From: Blattamonas nauphoetae
Taxonomy: Eukaryota; Preaxostyla; Oxymonadida
Assembly: GCA_033064195.1 (NCBI GenBank)
Contig: JARBJD010000011.1
Coordinates: forward strand, 62,001-126,000
DNA length: 64,000 nt
Direction of reading: 5' to 3'
Below the pieces are notes generated by a model. The model was not told where the DNA came from, did not search any database, and saw only the letters and a program-made list of their open reading frames with translations. The position numbers and the translations under genes are program-made. Position 1 is the stretch's first letter. Every line of letters begins with the position of its first letter. This document shows, in pieces, positions 49,765 to 60,744 of the stretch.

Positions 49765-49881
49765 GACGTGACACTTTCTTTCAACTTTACTCTCTGATTT
49801 GGAAAATGCTCAAGTAAAAATCACCGAATAGAAGGAATGATGACAAACAGAAGGGTGAGGTGTGAAGAGTTTGGGCTCAGG

Positions 49882-52800
49882 TCATTCCATATCGTTGAGT
49901 CCTTGCATCTGCCTTCTGAGCTCTTGAAGCCCTTCAGCAATGTCTTCTCCCCCTCCGGAATTCACATTACCCACTTGGGCTTGCTGCAACAGTGCGCTTG
50001 CACGAAGTTTCTCTTCTTCACTCATCTCCTTTCGATCAGTGTGGGACTGAGCCTTCGTCTTGGCGAGAAGTGAAGAAATTCGTGAAGTAAGATCAGCTCC
50101 AGTGGTCTCAGCTTGGGGAGTTGGTTGAGGTGAATTCGATTGGGCTGGTTGTGATGAAGAGAGCGGGTTCTGTTCATCAGAGTAGTCTTGTGAAGTGGAG
50201 TTGTCGCGGGCTGCGAACTTTTCGGGAGATGCGTCAACGTCATTATCTTCCTCTTCATCCCTTCTTCGTAATCTGGACGATTGCATCCATGTTTCTTCCA
50301 TTCTTCCTCGATGCGTGCTCATCCCGAGTCGGCTCTCTCCAAGTCCACTGCCTGTTCCTCCAAGCACACTCTTCATCCGTTCTGCCATCATTCGTTTGCA
50401 TTTCTCGTTTGCCTCGTCATACAAGATCTCCAGTTCGTCCAACCTCTCACATTTAGCCTTCAACATTTCTGTTGTGTCCCACAATTCACCCTCTGTACGT
50501 CGAAGTTTGGAGAGGAGTTCGTCGTGTTCGCTCTCACTTTGCTGCGTCAAATCGATCAATTCTTTCTTCAGAAGTTCTCGGGCGTTCTCAGAGATCTGGA
50601 AAGAGTCGCGGTAGTTCTCCAATTCTTGCACAGCAATCATCAAGTCATTCTCCAGAGCTTTGTTCAACTCGTCCAATTGGACAACTTCGTTTCGCATCGC
50701 CCTTGTATCTGCCTCAGCTACATTGTGGCGTTCGGAACGTTCTCTCAAGGAAGATTGGATTCGAGACAGTTGTTGTTGGAGGATGTCTTTCGTGCTTTGA
50801 AGTTCTTTGTTCTCGTTGGAGAGCATGGCTGCTTGAACACGGACATCATTCAGATCACGTGTGAGTTTGTCTTTCGTGTCTCTGTACTCGTCCTCAAGTT
50901 CTTCAAGCTCTTTTCTGAGTGTTTGCTTCTCGTTTTCATTGGCCTTTCTCTCCCGCTTGGCTGATTCTTGCTGCTCCTCCAACTCTTTCCGCATTGTTGT
51001 CGCGAGTTCCATTTCTCTGCTCAGTTCTCCCTTTGTGGCCTCGAATTGAGCGAGGAGTTTCCGGGCTGTGTCTCTTTCCTCTTCCATGATCTGAAGCTCC
51101 CTTCCGAGTTCTTCATTCTCACGTTCAAGAGAGCTAGTCTTGTGTGCAAGCTCGTCACGCTCCGTTTGGTTGTTAAGGGCTTGCTCCTGGAACAGACTTC
51201 TCTCCATTGCTCTCTCTTCTTGCTCTTCCTTCATGGATGCCTTCAGAGTCTCAAGAAGTTGAGTTTGATGTTCGTGAGCAACACGGAGTTCCACTAACTG
51301 ATTGGTTTGTTCCTCAATCTGTTTCTGTTTCGCCTGGAGCTGTTCGTTGAATTTGTTGCGTTCGGTGTCGAGTGCGGTGTTCTTCGATCGATCTGCGGAG
51401 AGGAGGTCGTTCAGTCTCTGTCTGTGATCGTCGTTGAGTTTGGAGATCTGTCCTTGAAGTGTGGCGATCTCGTTCTGGAGTCTTGCTTTGTCTTCCTCGT
51501 CCATTTTGATCTGGCGCGACAAACTGTTGACTTCCATTCGGAGATCAGTTTCATTCTGTCGAACAGTTTCGTTTCCGTCCTGCCATTCGTTTCGGGAGAC
51601 TTCAAGTTCGTCTTCGAGGGCATGAATGCGCTCCAGAAGAACGGCTGACTCGAGTCTGGACTGTTTCTCCAACTCGTCGCAGTGCTTCTTCAAATCATTT
51701 CGTTCTTGTTGCAATTCAGAGAGGTGTTCCTCTGCAACACGAAGTTTCTGAACAAGATCGATGTTTTGTTCCTTCGCTTCATCAAGTTGAGTTGCGATGG
51801 TTGAATGTTGGGTCTCAGACGTTTGAGTACGACGTTTGAAATGGTCAAGTTCAATCTGAGCTTTCTCTCGTTGTTTGCGTTCTTCATTCAATTCATCCTG
51901 GATGGAATCACATTTCTTCCTCAGATCGTTCTTTTCCTCTCCGCGGCGCTCTGCTTCACGTGCCAGAGAATCACATCTTTGTTGAAGTGTTTGAACTTTT
52001 TCACTGATAGTTTTTTCCCGTTCATCATTGATTCCATCTTTTGCGTTGAGTTGGAACTCAAGATTGCTGATTGTTTTGTCCTTTTCAACGAGCTGCTCAG
52101 TCAGTTGTTTCTTTTCATTTCGAAGTCTGTGGAGGTCTTCATTGAGCATTTTCCTTTCAATTCTTTGTTCATTCTGGATCTTTTCTTTTTCTCTTTGTGT
52201 TCTTTCGGAATTTTCAGCACTATGATTTAAATCTGAGCGGGCAGCAACGAGATCTCTCTGAACAGCATTGAATTCTTCGTTCTTTCGTTGGAAATCATCC
52301 GCAAGTTGTTTGTTGGAATCCTTGAGCTCGGCGATTTGATTTTTCAGCTCATCAATTGTTTTATTGTTGAGTGCTTTGAGACTAGAGAGATCTTCAGCAA
52401 TGGCTTTGTTCTCTTCTTCTTTCTCTGTCAAAGCGCGCTTAGCATCCGAAAGAAGAGCATTGAGTTGAGTACACGTTTCTTGAAGTTTTTCACGGTCATC
52501 AGTAATCTTAGAGAGTTCATTTCGGATTTGGTCTTTTTCTTTTTTCTCAACGTCATCTTTTTCTTGTTTCTCTCTTTTAGATGCTCTATCTCGAGCTTCT
52601 GTTTCTTCTTTCAATAGATTGAGTTCGTGTTGAATTTGCTCGGCTTGCAGTTTGTATTTCGTGGCTTCTTCTCTCTGTTCTTCAATCGTTGATTTTGCGT
52701 CCATGTTTGCTCTGAGTAATTCACTTTGAAGAGAAGACGCTTCCTCTGCTCGTTTTGTTGCGTCGCTGCATTCATCTTTCAGTTTCTTAATTTGTTTGTC

Positions 52801-53481
52801 TCGCTCCTTAAGTTCATGGGCCAGTTCTTCAGCGTCTTCGTCTCGTTCGGCAAGTGATTTGGAAAGAGCATCAACCTCAAAGATTTTCTCGTCAAATTTT
52901 GATGAGAGATCTGTGTACCGATCGTTCAAATCATCGATTGATTCTTGGAGATCATCACGTTCTTTTTTCAAATCGGAAGCCATCTTACGGAGTCTTTCTG
53001 AATCAGAATAGGTTGTCTCCATTTGTTTTCGAGATCCGAGAACATCACGTTGAGCAACTTCACAATCCTTTTGGAGAGCAGCGAGTTGAAGATTCTTTTC
53101 GTTGATTTCGTCTTCGGCAACCTGGAGCTTCTGCTTTAAAACCTCGAGTTCTTGGAGGATGAAGCCCTGAACAAAATAATGTGGAAAGTGAACACGCGGA
53201 GAGATTTTGTCAAAACAAAATTTGAAAACCTTTCCTGACCCAAGTCCGCTCTGAACAGCTTTTTGATCAAGAGCAGCCTTGAGGACTTCGATATAGGCAC
53301 GAAGTTCCTCATTGTCCTTGGCAACACTGTGCATTGATGCCATCAGTGTGTCAGAACTTTGAGTTTGTCCTGCTCGTCGATTTGTTCCTGGTGTGAAGCG
53401 AGATGTATTTCCAGTCGGTGTCTACAATGAATATAAAATGATATCGATCAAGCAGACTCGTTTAGTTGTTCGATATGTCAT
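49882..53481 (-). CDS. Long coiled-coil protein
   Basis: Three exons. The first (from 53481) encodes MTYRTTKR, followed by a GTCTGC intron. The second begins TPTGNTSRFTPGTNRRAG. A 63-nt intron follows at about 53169-53231, and then one exon runs to the stop. Nearly the whole product of roughly 1150 residues is heptad-patterned Glu/Lys/Gln-rich coiled coil, for example ELEVLKQKLQVAEDEINEKN and NLEFQLNAKDGINDEREKTI. The tail is short and disordered and contains SLLAKTKAQSHTDRKEMSEE. The architecture resembles centrosomal, flagellar-root or Golgi tether proteins, but no family signature is recognised. The 63-nt intron is a multiple of three and free of stops, so unspliced mRNA would insert 21 residues without breaking the frame. 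Confidence 0.75.
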
Positions 53482-53719
53482 AGGGTTTCTGAAAACTTGA
53501 ACTTGGATCCCAACCCCATACTCAACAGTTTAACTTAAACCGAATGTCGATAGACAGGCTGAACTCATTCAGTTTTACGAATGCGAATTTGATTTTCCGA
53601 AAAAGAAATTCATAAATGTTTATTTTTGGTTGCATGTTCACGAGTGGCTGCCTTCTTCGCTGAAGACAATGCACACTTGATCTGGGGTTTTTTGAGTTGA
53701 AATGTTGATACTTGGCCAT

Positions 53720-55293
53720 TTAGCAGCTAAAAAGAGAGTGAAAAAGGCAGGCTTGTTGAAAGAGAAGACAAGAAACCTTTTTGAAGAGTTCTGTCCAAGG
53801 TTGTTTCTCGCCTTGCTCCTGATTCATCAGAAAGACGAAAGCGTCCAGGAGAGACGGTTCCTTCTTCAGTCGACGAGTAAATTTGAAGGATCTGTAGATG
53901 AGTGAGAGTATCGAAAGAGAGAGAGAGAAACGATGAGGAATGTGATGAGTGAGGGAGTTCCAGACCGCGAGAGAGGTTTCTTGATTTCCGAGGCAATTGC
54001 TTTGCCATATGTTCTCTTGAAATGTGGGTGAGTCCAGTTCTTTTCAGCAAAAGCAGTGCTAATCGCGTCTGTGGCAAGTTTTGCTGTTCGAAGTGAGAAG
54101 AGGATGTGAGAGCCATTCCCAGCACAGAACGCACCTGCTCCGCCAACAACAACGAGATTGAAAAGAAATGGTTCGAAAATGCGGTTGGCAAGGCGAAGCA
54201 ACGCAACAGATTGAAGATCCGAAGTGGGGCAGTTGGGGGAATTTTGGGGAGACGGAGTGAGTGGCTGTGGATATCCTGGGAGGGCTTTCACAATATCAGT
54301 CATGTTGTATGTTGGATTAGGAAACAGAATAGCGTTAAGTGGAACAGTTTGGGACGTTGTTTGGAGAGCATGAACAGTGTTTGGGACGGGGAGTGCGGAG
54401 TAATCTGTAACAAGTGAATACCCAGATTGTTGCAACAAAAGCGAAGGATCATCTCGTTTCGACTGGAATGCCAAGTTGCTGATTTGGTAGGCAACGGGTG
54501 GATGGACTCCTTCGTTCATCAATCCCAGACTTCTGACAATGTCTCCACGTGGTCCCTCTGCAACAACTACCATCCGGGCTGTCTTGCTACAGTTTTTTCC
54601 GCTGGATTCAAAACGAATCAACCATTTTGATTTTGCGGGAGTGTATTTACAGCTCTTAACTTCTGAGCTAAAATGGATCTTGACTTTCTTGGTATTGATG
54701 AGTTTTGAAAGAGAATTGATGAGATCAAGACGGACACAAGCATAAGATGTGGTGGGTAGAGAGATTTTATGCCCCAGTGGTGCAATAATAGTCTCATTTT
54801 CAAATTTGTAACATTTTGTCTCGAAATCCGATCCTTTGCCTTTAAGAAGTGTTTGAATCATATCCATTGCCTGTGAATCGAATATATCGATCGTTTTTCT
54901 TGGATCTGGAAAAATCTTGGCGACATTACCGCTCATTTTGGTTATCGGCTGATTTCGTTCATTGTCACTTCTCTCTAGAATTGTAATGCTCTTGATATTT
55001 TCATTGTCCTGAATGTCAATAGCAGTTGCAAGGCCAGATATTCCTCCACCAATGATGACAACATCTTCATATTGTCCAGAATAATCAACTTTTCTCATAT
55101 CGTTGATTTCTTTTCTTTTACGAAAGATTTTTCGGATTTGGTGAGCAAGCATTGCACCAAGGACAATTGCACCCATCCCGAATTTAAACTTGGGATCATC
55201 GAGATAAAATGTTAATCCCATCAGAAAATGGAGTTTGGATAAATAAGTTGGGGCTGATCGGAGATACCAAAAAAAGATGGAACAGTCAATCAT
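53720..55293 (-). CDS. Membrane-anchored FAD-dependent oxidoreductase
   Basis: Two exons with intron 53892-53965 give 499 aa. A probable single membrane segment at about residues 37-53 (FKFGMGAIVLGAMLAHQ) and a basic stop-transfer (RKIFRKRK) precede a Rossmann FAD-binding motif, VVIIGGGISGLATAI, with the glycines at residues 82-87. A second family element is MVVVAEGPRGDIVRSLGL, like the DG motif region of group A flavin monooxygenases. VVVGGAGAFCAGNGSHI near the end resembles the GDAAH motif that contacts FAD phosphate. The best fit is a UbiH/squalene-epoxidase-like monooxygenase or related reductase. The substrate is unknown. It starts 38 bp after the stop of the SMARCAL1-like gene on the same strand. 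The spacing reflects compaction rather than an operon. Confidence 0.75.
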
Positions 55294-55331
55294 TTTGAAA
55301 CAAGAATGAAAGAAGACAATGTTTCGCTAAC

Positions 55332-58300
55332 TTAAAAATCATCAAAGGCATCATGAAACTTTGATGGGGTGATTTGCGGCGAGTTTCTCTCATTGTCGTC
55401 TGATTCCCAGTTGGCAGGAGTATCTCTTTTAACCGATTTAATCGGGCCAAGACTCTGATGCATTTCTTTTCCATCAGAATCTTCATTCTCGTTCTCCGTT
55501 GAATCGTCCCAATCGCTGTCTGATTCCACAACAAGTGCAGTTGAGATGAATTCTGCTTCGTGGTCCTGTCTGAATGACCCAACCTCTGACTGTGGCTGAG
55601 TGTTATGTTGTCTGGAGGAAGTTTTTCCTGTACGCCCAAACGAAAGGTCAAAAATGTTGTCTGATGTGATGTCTGGACGAGGAGCGACCGTTTTGGGAGG
55701 AGGAACGAAGGTGTCAAGATGGTTGATTTGTGGTTGTTGATGCTGTGGGAGAATCGGGACCCGAGGCTGAGGGTCAGGAGGGGGTGGTTCAAGAGCTTCA
55801 TCATCATCCTGCCATTCATCGTCATTCTCCCAGTCGTCATCGGGAGGATCGTTGGAGGCTCGTGTGATCGATGGGGTGGCTTGTGGAGGAGCTGTGTTGG
55901 TTCTGGGCTGAAAATACAGATCCAATCCACCTTTCTTCTCTTCCTCAGCGTACTTCGTTTTGACAGTCTCACTCTTCTCATCGAGGATGATTCCTGACCC
56001 ATTCAGAGTCTTCCCAATCACATCGAGCTTCTTGCGGATAATACCCCACATCACCTCATCGATACTTCCCTTTGCCAATAGATAGACACAGCAGACTGGA
56101 TTGAATTGCCCGATTCTGTGAACTCGATCCTCTGCTTGGATGAGTTGGCCTGGTGTCCACGACAGTTCTGCGAATATGACGAGGCTTGCCTCTGTCAGTG
56201 TCAGGCCAGTTGAAGCAGCGTTGATTGACAGAACAGCTGCCTTGCACGTAGATGTGGATTGGAAGTAGTCAACCAAAGCCTGTCGAGTCTCGCCAGGAGT
56301 GTCTCCATCGATGCGGATGTATTCGTCGTTTGTTTTGAAGATTTCGCAGATTCCATCCATCACAACCTTGTGGTGGGCGAACACAAGGAACTTCTGCTTC
56401 TCCAGCTGGTCTTTGATGTAGTCTTTCACAGCTGGGAGCTTGTCAATTCCAGAATTCTGATATGCCCGCATGATATTCTCGTCTTGATCACCACCCAATT
56501 GGCCAGTTGAAGCTTGTGCCGAGATTGCTGCCTTGGCTTCTTCCATCATCCTTGCCTCCGCCTTCCTCCGTTTCTTTGCATCGCCGATGTCGAGATAGAT
56601 TGCGATTCTGCGCTTCTCGGGGAGCTGCGTCAAAACGTCCTTTTTCAGTCTGCGAATCATGACTGTCTCGGCAAGCATCAGATGCAGTTCTGAGAGGTTG
56701 CTGGCGCCTCGAATGTCGCGATATCCTCCCATCATCTTTGGGTCGCAGTACCTGTTGTGGAACTCGTCCTTGCTCCAGAACATGTTTGAGTCGAGGCATC
56801 GGAGAAGCGTATACAACTCGGCAGGTCTGTTAATGGCGGGAGTTCCAGTGAGGAGCATAACGCGGTTCATTCCTGAGATGACAGGGAGAATCGTTTTGGT
56901 GCGATCTGTCTTCGAGTTCTTCAAATAGTGAGCTTCATCGGCGATGACGATCCCAAACCGCATTCTGATGATGTCTTTGATCATCTTCACACAGAGATCG
57001 TAGCTGATCACAACTGCGAGCTCTCCACCACGCATTGTATCCTTCTGCGACATCACCACGTGGACTGGATTTGCTGTGACTTGGTTCTTTGTTAGGATTG
57101 GTTGGCACCACTTTTCGATTTCGTCGGCCCACTGCAAACGGAGTGTAGCAGGACAGATGACGAGAAGGGGCCAATTTTGTTGGTATGCGCATGCGATGGA
57201 GAGAGATGAGAGGGTGTTGTGGGTGGGGATGAGGCAATCAGTGAGATACACATGAGACGGATGTGTGAATGAGAGGCAGCGACAAAGAGTTGGAGTGGAT
57301 GGAGTGATTGATGTGATGAATCGTGGCGGGAGGGTGGAGAAACATGGATGAAATATAGCTGCGGAAAAACTTTGGGGTTGGTGAGTAACATTGTTATTGA
57401 TGTTTTGGATGGAGACATAGTGAGAATGAGCAAGTTTGGAGGTGGTTGGATCAAAAAGGAAACAGAGACCCCCCACACTCGTCACAACATCCTGAATGAT
57501 GGAAAAGAGACGAGAGAGGCCAGGGTGTGAAGAGACGACAGTGTACTCCATTGATGTGTACTTTCCGATTCTTTTCTGTTTGGCTGCGTTCTTCATGAAG
57601 TGACCAAGAAAGGAGATACGATCACTGAGTGATGCAGTGAAGAGTGAAGTGAGCAAGTGAGTCAATAGTCTGATAGTGTTTGAATGAGGGAGTTTTGATG
57701 ATGACAGAAGCTTCAGGGATTTGATCATATCCAGAATGGTCTCTGGGGGATGGTGAGATGGATGGGAGAACTGGACAACTGGAGGGGCAGGGACCTCAAA
57801 GCGGAATGAATGCATCTCTTCGCGAAGTACTTTGAGTTCGGTGACATCCCAACTCAAGGCTGATTTTCGAACCTCCCTTGCGGATCGTCTCAAACTGGTC
57901 CTCCCACAGTTTGACTGTCTGACACGCCAGAGATGTTCGTCTGTGCATTCCGTTGACGACCCGTCATTAAACCTGACAGTCCAAACATCCTTAATGCCTT
58001 GTTCAAAAAGTCCATTGACCATTCCTGTTGTGCCATCCATCGCAACGACCTTGTCACCCATTCTCAGAGTGCCCATTCTCTTCCAGCCGGAAGGTGTTAG
58101 GATTTTGCTGTGATATGGTTGAGCCTTTCCGAGGCCCATTTCATCTCCAATCAGGACTTTTCCCTTACGCTTGATTGCAAAAGAGACTGCTTCCTTTTGG
58201 AATTCGAAGAGGGCAGAGTATAAGTTTTCAGGAATGTTCTGAATCAGAGCCCTTTCTTCTGGGTCGAGAACTAGGTCTTCAGCCGTTCCTGGAAGTGGAA

Positions 58301-58916
58301 GTGGTTTTGAACCACTGAGACGGCTCATTTCCTCGGCTTGGGCGATTGGAGAGAAGACTTTTATGACACTCCGTGGGATTAGCTTGAGGAATTCATTTGC
58401 AGGGCCTGCGTTCGGTTTTGGAACTTTAAAATATCTCTGACATAACTCATTAACAACAGTATTGTACTGAATAAGTGGGAAGGTCCAGTATTTTTGTGCT
58501 GAATCAAATAATTTCCCATCAATTGACCGAAAAATTTCCATCACTGCATCAGAGTTAGGTTCACATTTTCCAGCAAATCTCGTTCGTGTAATGAGTACAA
58601 GGGTAATTTTTGAGAAGGATGCTGATAATGGACGATGATAGGGTCTTGGTAGAGCAGAATCAAGCCGAGAATTTGGAGATGTCGTGTTTGCGAAGTGATG
58701 CCGGTGAACAGGCGAAAATACAATAGAGCTATTGGAACCATGGACAGTCTGGCTCTGCTTACTTGGAATGGGAGCACTGTATGATGAGTGATATTGTCGA
58801 TTGGATGAAATTTGAGGTGTTTTCGTTGACGTTTGGACTGAGTATTGGGCTGGATTAACATGTCCATTACCCCGGCTATTGGAACTAGTGAGATTCAGAA
58901 ATCGATTTTGAGTCAT
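55332..58916 (-). CDS. SMARCAL1: SMARCAL1-like annealing helicase interrupted by an intein
   Basis: One uninterrupted frame of 1194 codons, of which 303 are the intein. The excised host protein would be 891 aa. SMARCAL1 re-anneals RPA-coated DNA and remodels stalled replication forks in the nucleus. A HARP-like domain at about residues 114-165 (NSDAVMEIFRSIDGKLFDSA then WTFPLIQYN) precedes the ATPase. Walker A, DEMGLGK at 258-264, is cut exactly after its lysine. The threonine that completes it is residue 568, after the intein. Then follow LVICPATLRLQWADEI, the DEAH box at 660-663, LLTGTPAINRPAELY, SINAASTGLTLTEAS and QAEDRVHRIGQ. The C-terminus is acidic, disordered and Pro-rich. No intron is needed anywhere. 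The insert cannot be a GT-AG intron, since it begins GCTCAA and ends CACAAC. Only the spliced protein would have a working P-loop. Confidence 0.93.
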   Translation of the reverse strand: MTQNRFLNLTSSNSRGNGHVNPAQYSVQTSTKTPQISSNRQYHSSYSAPIPSKQSQTVHGSNSSIVFSPVHRHHFANTTSPNSRLDSALPRPYHRPLSASFSKITLVLITRTRFAGKCEPNSDAVMEIFRSIDGKLFDSAQKYWTFPLIQYNTVVNELCQRYFKVPKPNAGPANEFLKLIPRSVIKVFSPIAQAEEMSRLSGSKPLPLPGTAEDLVLDPEERALIQNIPENLYSALFEFQKEAVSFAIKRKGKVLIGDEMGLGKAQPYHSKILTPSGWKRMGTLRMGDKVVAMDGTTGMVNGLFEQGIKDVWTVRFNDGSSTECTDEHLWRVRQSNCGRTSLRRSAREVRKSALSWDVTELKVLREEMHSFRFEVPAPPVVQFSHPSHHPPETILDMIKSLKLLSSSKLPHSNTIRLLTHLLTSLFTASLSDRISFLGHFMKNAAKQKRIGKYTSMEYTVVSSHPGLSRLFSIIQDVVTSVGGLCFLFDPTTSKLAHSHYVSIQNINNNVTHQPQSFSAAIFHPCFSTLPPRFITSITPSTPTLCRCLSFTHPSHVYLTDCLIPTHNTLSSLSIACAYQQNWPLLVICPATLRLQWADEIEKWCQPILTKNQVTANPVHVVMSQKDTMRGGELAVVISYDLCVKMIKDIIRMRFGIVIADEAHYLKNSKTDRTKTILPVISGMNRVMLLTGTPAINRPAELYTLLRCLDSNMFWSKDEFHNRYCDPKMMGGYRDIRGASNLSELHLMLAETVMIRRLKKDVLTQLPEKRRIAIYLDIGDAKKRRKAEARMMEEAKAAISAQASTGQLGGDQDENIMRAYQNSGIDKLPAVKDYIKDQLEKQKFLVFAHHKVVMDGICEIFKTNDEYIRIDGDTPGETRQALVDYFQSTSTCKAAVLSINAASTGLTLTEASLVIFAELSWTPGQLIQAEDRVHRIGQFNPVCCVYLLAKGSIDEVMWGIIRKKLDVIGKTLNGSGIILDEKSETVKTKYAEEEKKGGLDLYFQPRTNTAPPQATPSITRASNDPPDDDWENDDEWQDDDEALEPPPPDPQPRVPILPQHQQPQINHLDTFVPPPKTVAPRPDITSDNIFDLSFGRTGKTSSRQHNTQPQSEVGSFRQDHEAEFISTALVVESDSDWDDSTENENEDSDGKEMHQSLGPIKSVKRDTPANWESDDNERNSPQITPSKFHDAFDDF
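57216..58124 (-). mobile_element. Class 3 intein with decayed endonuclease region
   Basis: In-frame protein insert of 303 aa (residues 265-567 of the precursor). Block A begins AQPYHSKILTPSGWKRMGTL and MGDKVVAMDG. The first residue is Ala rather than Cys or Ser. Block B reads GSSTECTDEHLW, placing His64 of TxxH and Trp66 at position B:12. Block F is CLSFTHPSHVYL with Cys283 at F:4. Block G is LIPTHN, with Thr301 at G:5, His302 and the terminal Asn303, then host Thr. Trp-Cys-Thr is the class 3 signature, in which the block F cysteine starts splicing instead of residue 1. The middle (about 95-225) keeps faint traces of a LAGLIDADG-type homing endonuclease, such as SDRISFLGHFMKNA and LSRLFSIIQDVVTSVGG. 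The first LAGLIDADG motif is absent and the acidic catalytic residues are not visible, so mobility is probably lost while splicing residues are retained. Confidence 0.92.
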
Positions 58917-59008
58917 CTGTATTGGATTTATGCTTCAAAATAAGGATCGAAGTAGTGAAATAGAAAAGTAATGGTCCACGTCTTTGTCATTAAACAGGCA
59001 GCAACAAC

Positions 59009-60402
59009 ATGTCCGATGATGAAAATAGCCTAGAGAGCGACAATGATACTGATTTTTCATTTTTCAAACAGATTAATCTGGAAAATACACCTTTGGTCAA
59101 GTTTGATTTGAATGATTCTTTTTATATGTTTACAGACAGCCAAAAGAGTCTCCTCCCAAAGTCAATGTCACCCCAAAACCACAAAGCGTTACACTGACAC
59201 CAACTATTGTTCGTCCTACACCACTCCCAGTTCTCCCATCTCACCCATCACCTCACAACAGCAACACACCATTGCCAGCATCGTTTCTCTCTATTCCAGA
59301 TACAATTTCGCGAGTAGTTCCGAATATTCGTCCATCTCCCGAGAAAATTGTTCAGAAAACCGCGCAATCTCGAAGAGAGAAGAATCCAAATAGACCTCCA
59401 AAAAACAGGCAACGTACCCCCAAGAATCGACAAAAGTCTCGGTCACCACTTCCCACTCAGACATTATTACCAGTCAATACTGAGTCTGGCCCAGGATCTC
59501 TTGATTTTGCCCTTCACTTCCTCTCATCTGAATCATCCCTCAAACCCAATACAAACTCCTCCGCACTTACCATCCAAAGACCTCACATGGAGAGTAAACA
59601 CAAATCACTCAATCCTGATTTGGACGCATTCAATCAGGAACGGTTGAATAAGATCTTATCAGGTAACAGATTTTTAGACGTCACACTCCCAAACCAACCG
59701 CCCGATACTCCCCTCCAAGCCAATACCGAATATCAAACATCGTCAAAAGATCCTACAGAGAACAAACCCATTGAGAAGTTGAAGCGTGACAAACCTACCC
59801 CGACTCCAAAGGAGGACATAAGGCGACAGAAGGGCGTGCAAAAACTTCGAGAGCGAATAACCATCAATCCAAAAACCAAAAAGAAACAAATTGTTCTTCC
59901 TGTACAATCAGATGAGTTCATTCCGCTCGTGATGAACGACAGCGTCAACGATTCACAAAAACAGGTTCAACTCCAATCTGTCCCACCCTCAGTGTCCCCT
60001 CCGAACGGATCCTTCTTCTCTCTTCTCCCAACTCTCGTACCTCCAAAGCAGAAAACTGAGAAAACATTTCCATTTTCAACTCCTCCCACGTCAGTCTTCG
60101 CTCGCACTCGAAATCCGCAGCCATCCGTCTTCTCTTCGCCTCCAGCACCCAAAGGCCAGGACACACAACTCCAGCATGTCCCATTTGGATCGTCTTTTCT
60201 AGTTCTCCCATCTTCAACCACAACTACGGTGACATTCACAGAAAACATCCCAAACCAGCAGGTCTCGAAGCCGGAACACACAAGCGCATACGTCCATAAT
60301 CTGGAACAGGAGATATCCATGCTGAAAAGTCAGCTCCAAGGACTTGTGGAAGATGTCCAACAGCTGAGAAATCAGAGTTCACGCAAACCTGATGCTGGCT
60401 GA
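59009..60402 (+). CDS. Pro/Ser-rich protein with C-terminal coiled coil
   Basis: Two exons with intron 59101-59135 (35 nt) give 452 aa. The N-terminus is acidic (MSDDENSLESDNDTDFSFF). The bulk is disordered and rich in Pro, Ser, Thr, Gln and Lys, for example SPEKIVQKTAQSRREKNPNR. The last 40 residues form a clear coiled coil, YVHNLEQEISMLKSQLQGLV and EDVQQLRNQ. I do not recognise a family. A short C-terminal coiled coil after a disordered body is common in scaffold and centriole proteins, but that is only an analogy. The start is divergent from the SMARCAL1-like gene, 92 bp away, so the two probably share a promoter region. Confidence 0.7.
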
Positions 60403-60744
60403 GAGACCGTTGTCCCATCTGACTTCCTCGCCATCAAATCATTGACATCTCAAGGGACTTCTTCAGGCAGGAATGAGAAGAGATTGACAGAAATGTCGTA
60501 TCAGCTTGAACCAATGTGGAATGAGAATAGCAACGACTGGAAATGAAGAATCACTCTTACAACCTCCTTTCCTAAACCTTTAATCGTTCATTATAATCCT
60601 TAACCCGAATATGGAATCTTATGTGCAATATTCATTTAATTATGCTAAGTTAAGCGAGACTATTACAGTTCACAGATATCAAATCGTTTCTATGGGCAGA
60701 GCGAATCATCTATCGAAAAACGGCTATATCTCTCGTTAATTATC
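60403..60744. other. Intergenic stretch before the PROPPIN gene
   Basis: About 340 AT-rich bases that include the 3' UTR of the preceding gene and the 5' region of the PROPPIN gene. I see no further gene, repeat or RNA in it. Confidence 0.6.

Noticed and set aside
57216-58124. The SMARCAL1 insert as a spliceosomal intron
   Set aside because: It starts GCTCAA and ends CACAAC on the coding strand, has no stop in frame over 303 codons, and carries ordered intein blocks. Every other intron in the window is much shorter and GT-AG.
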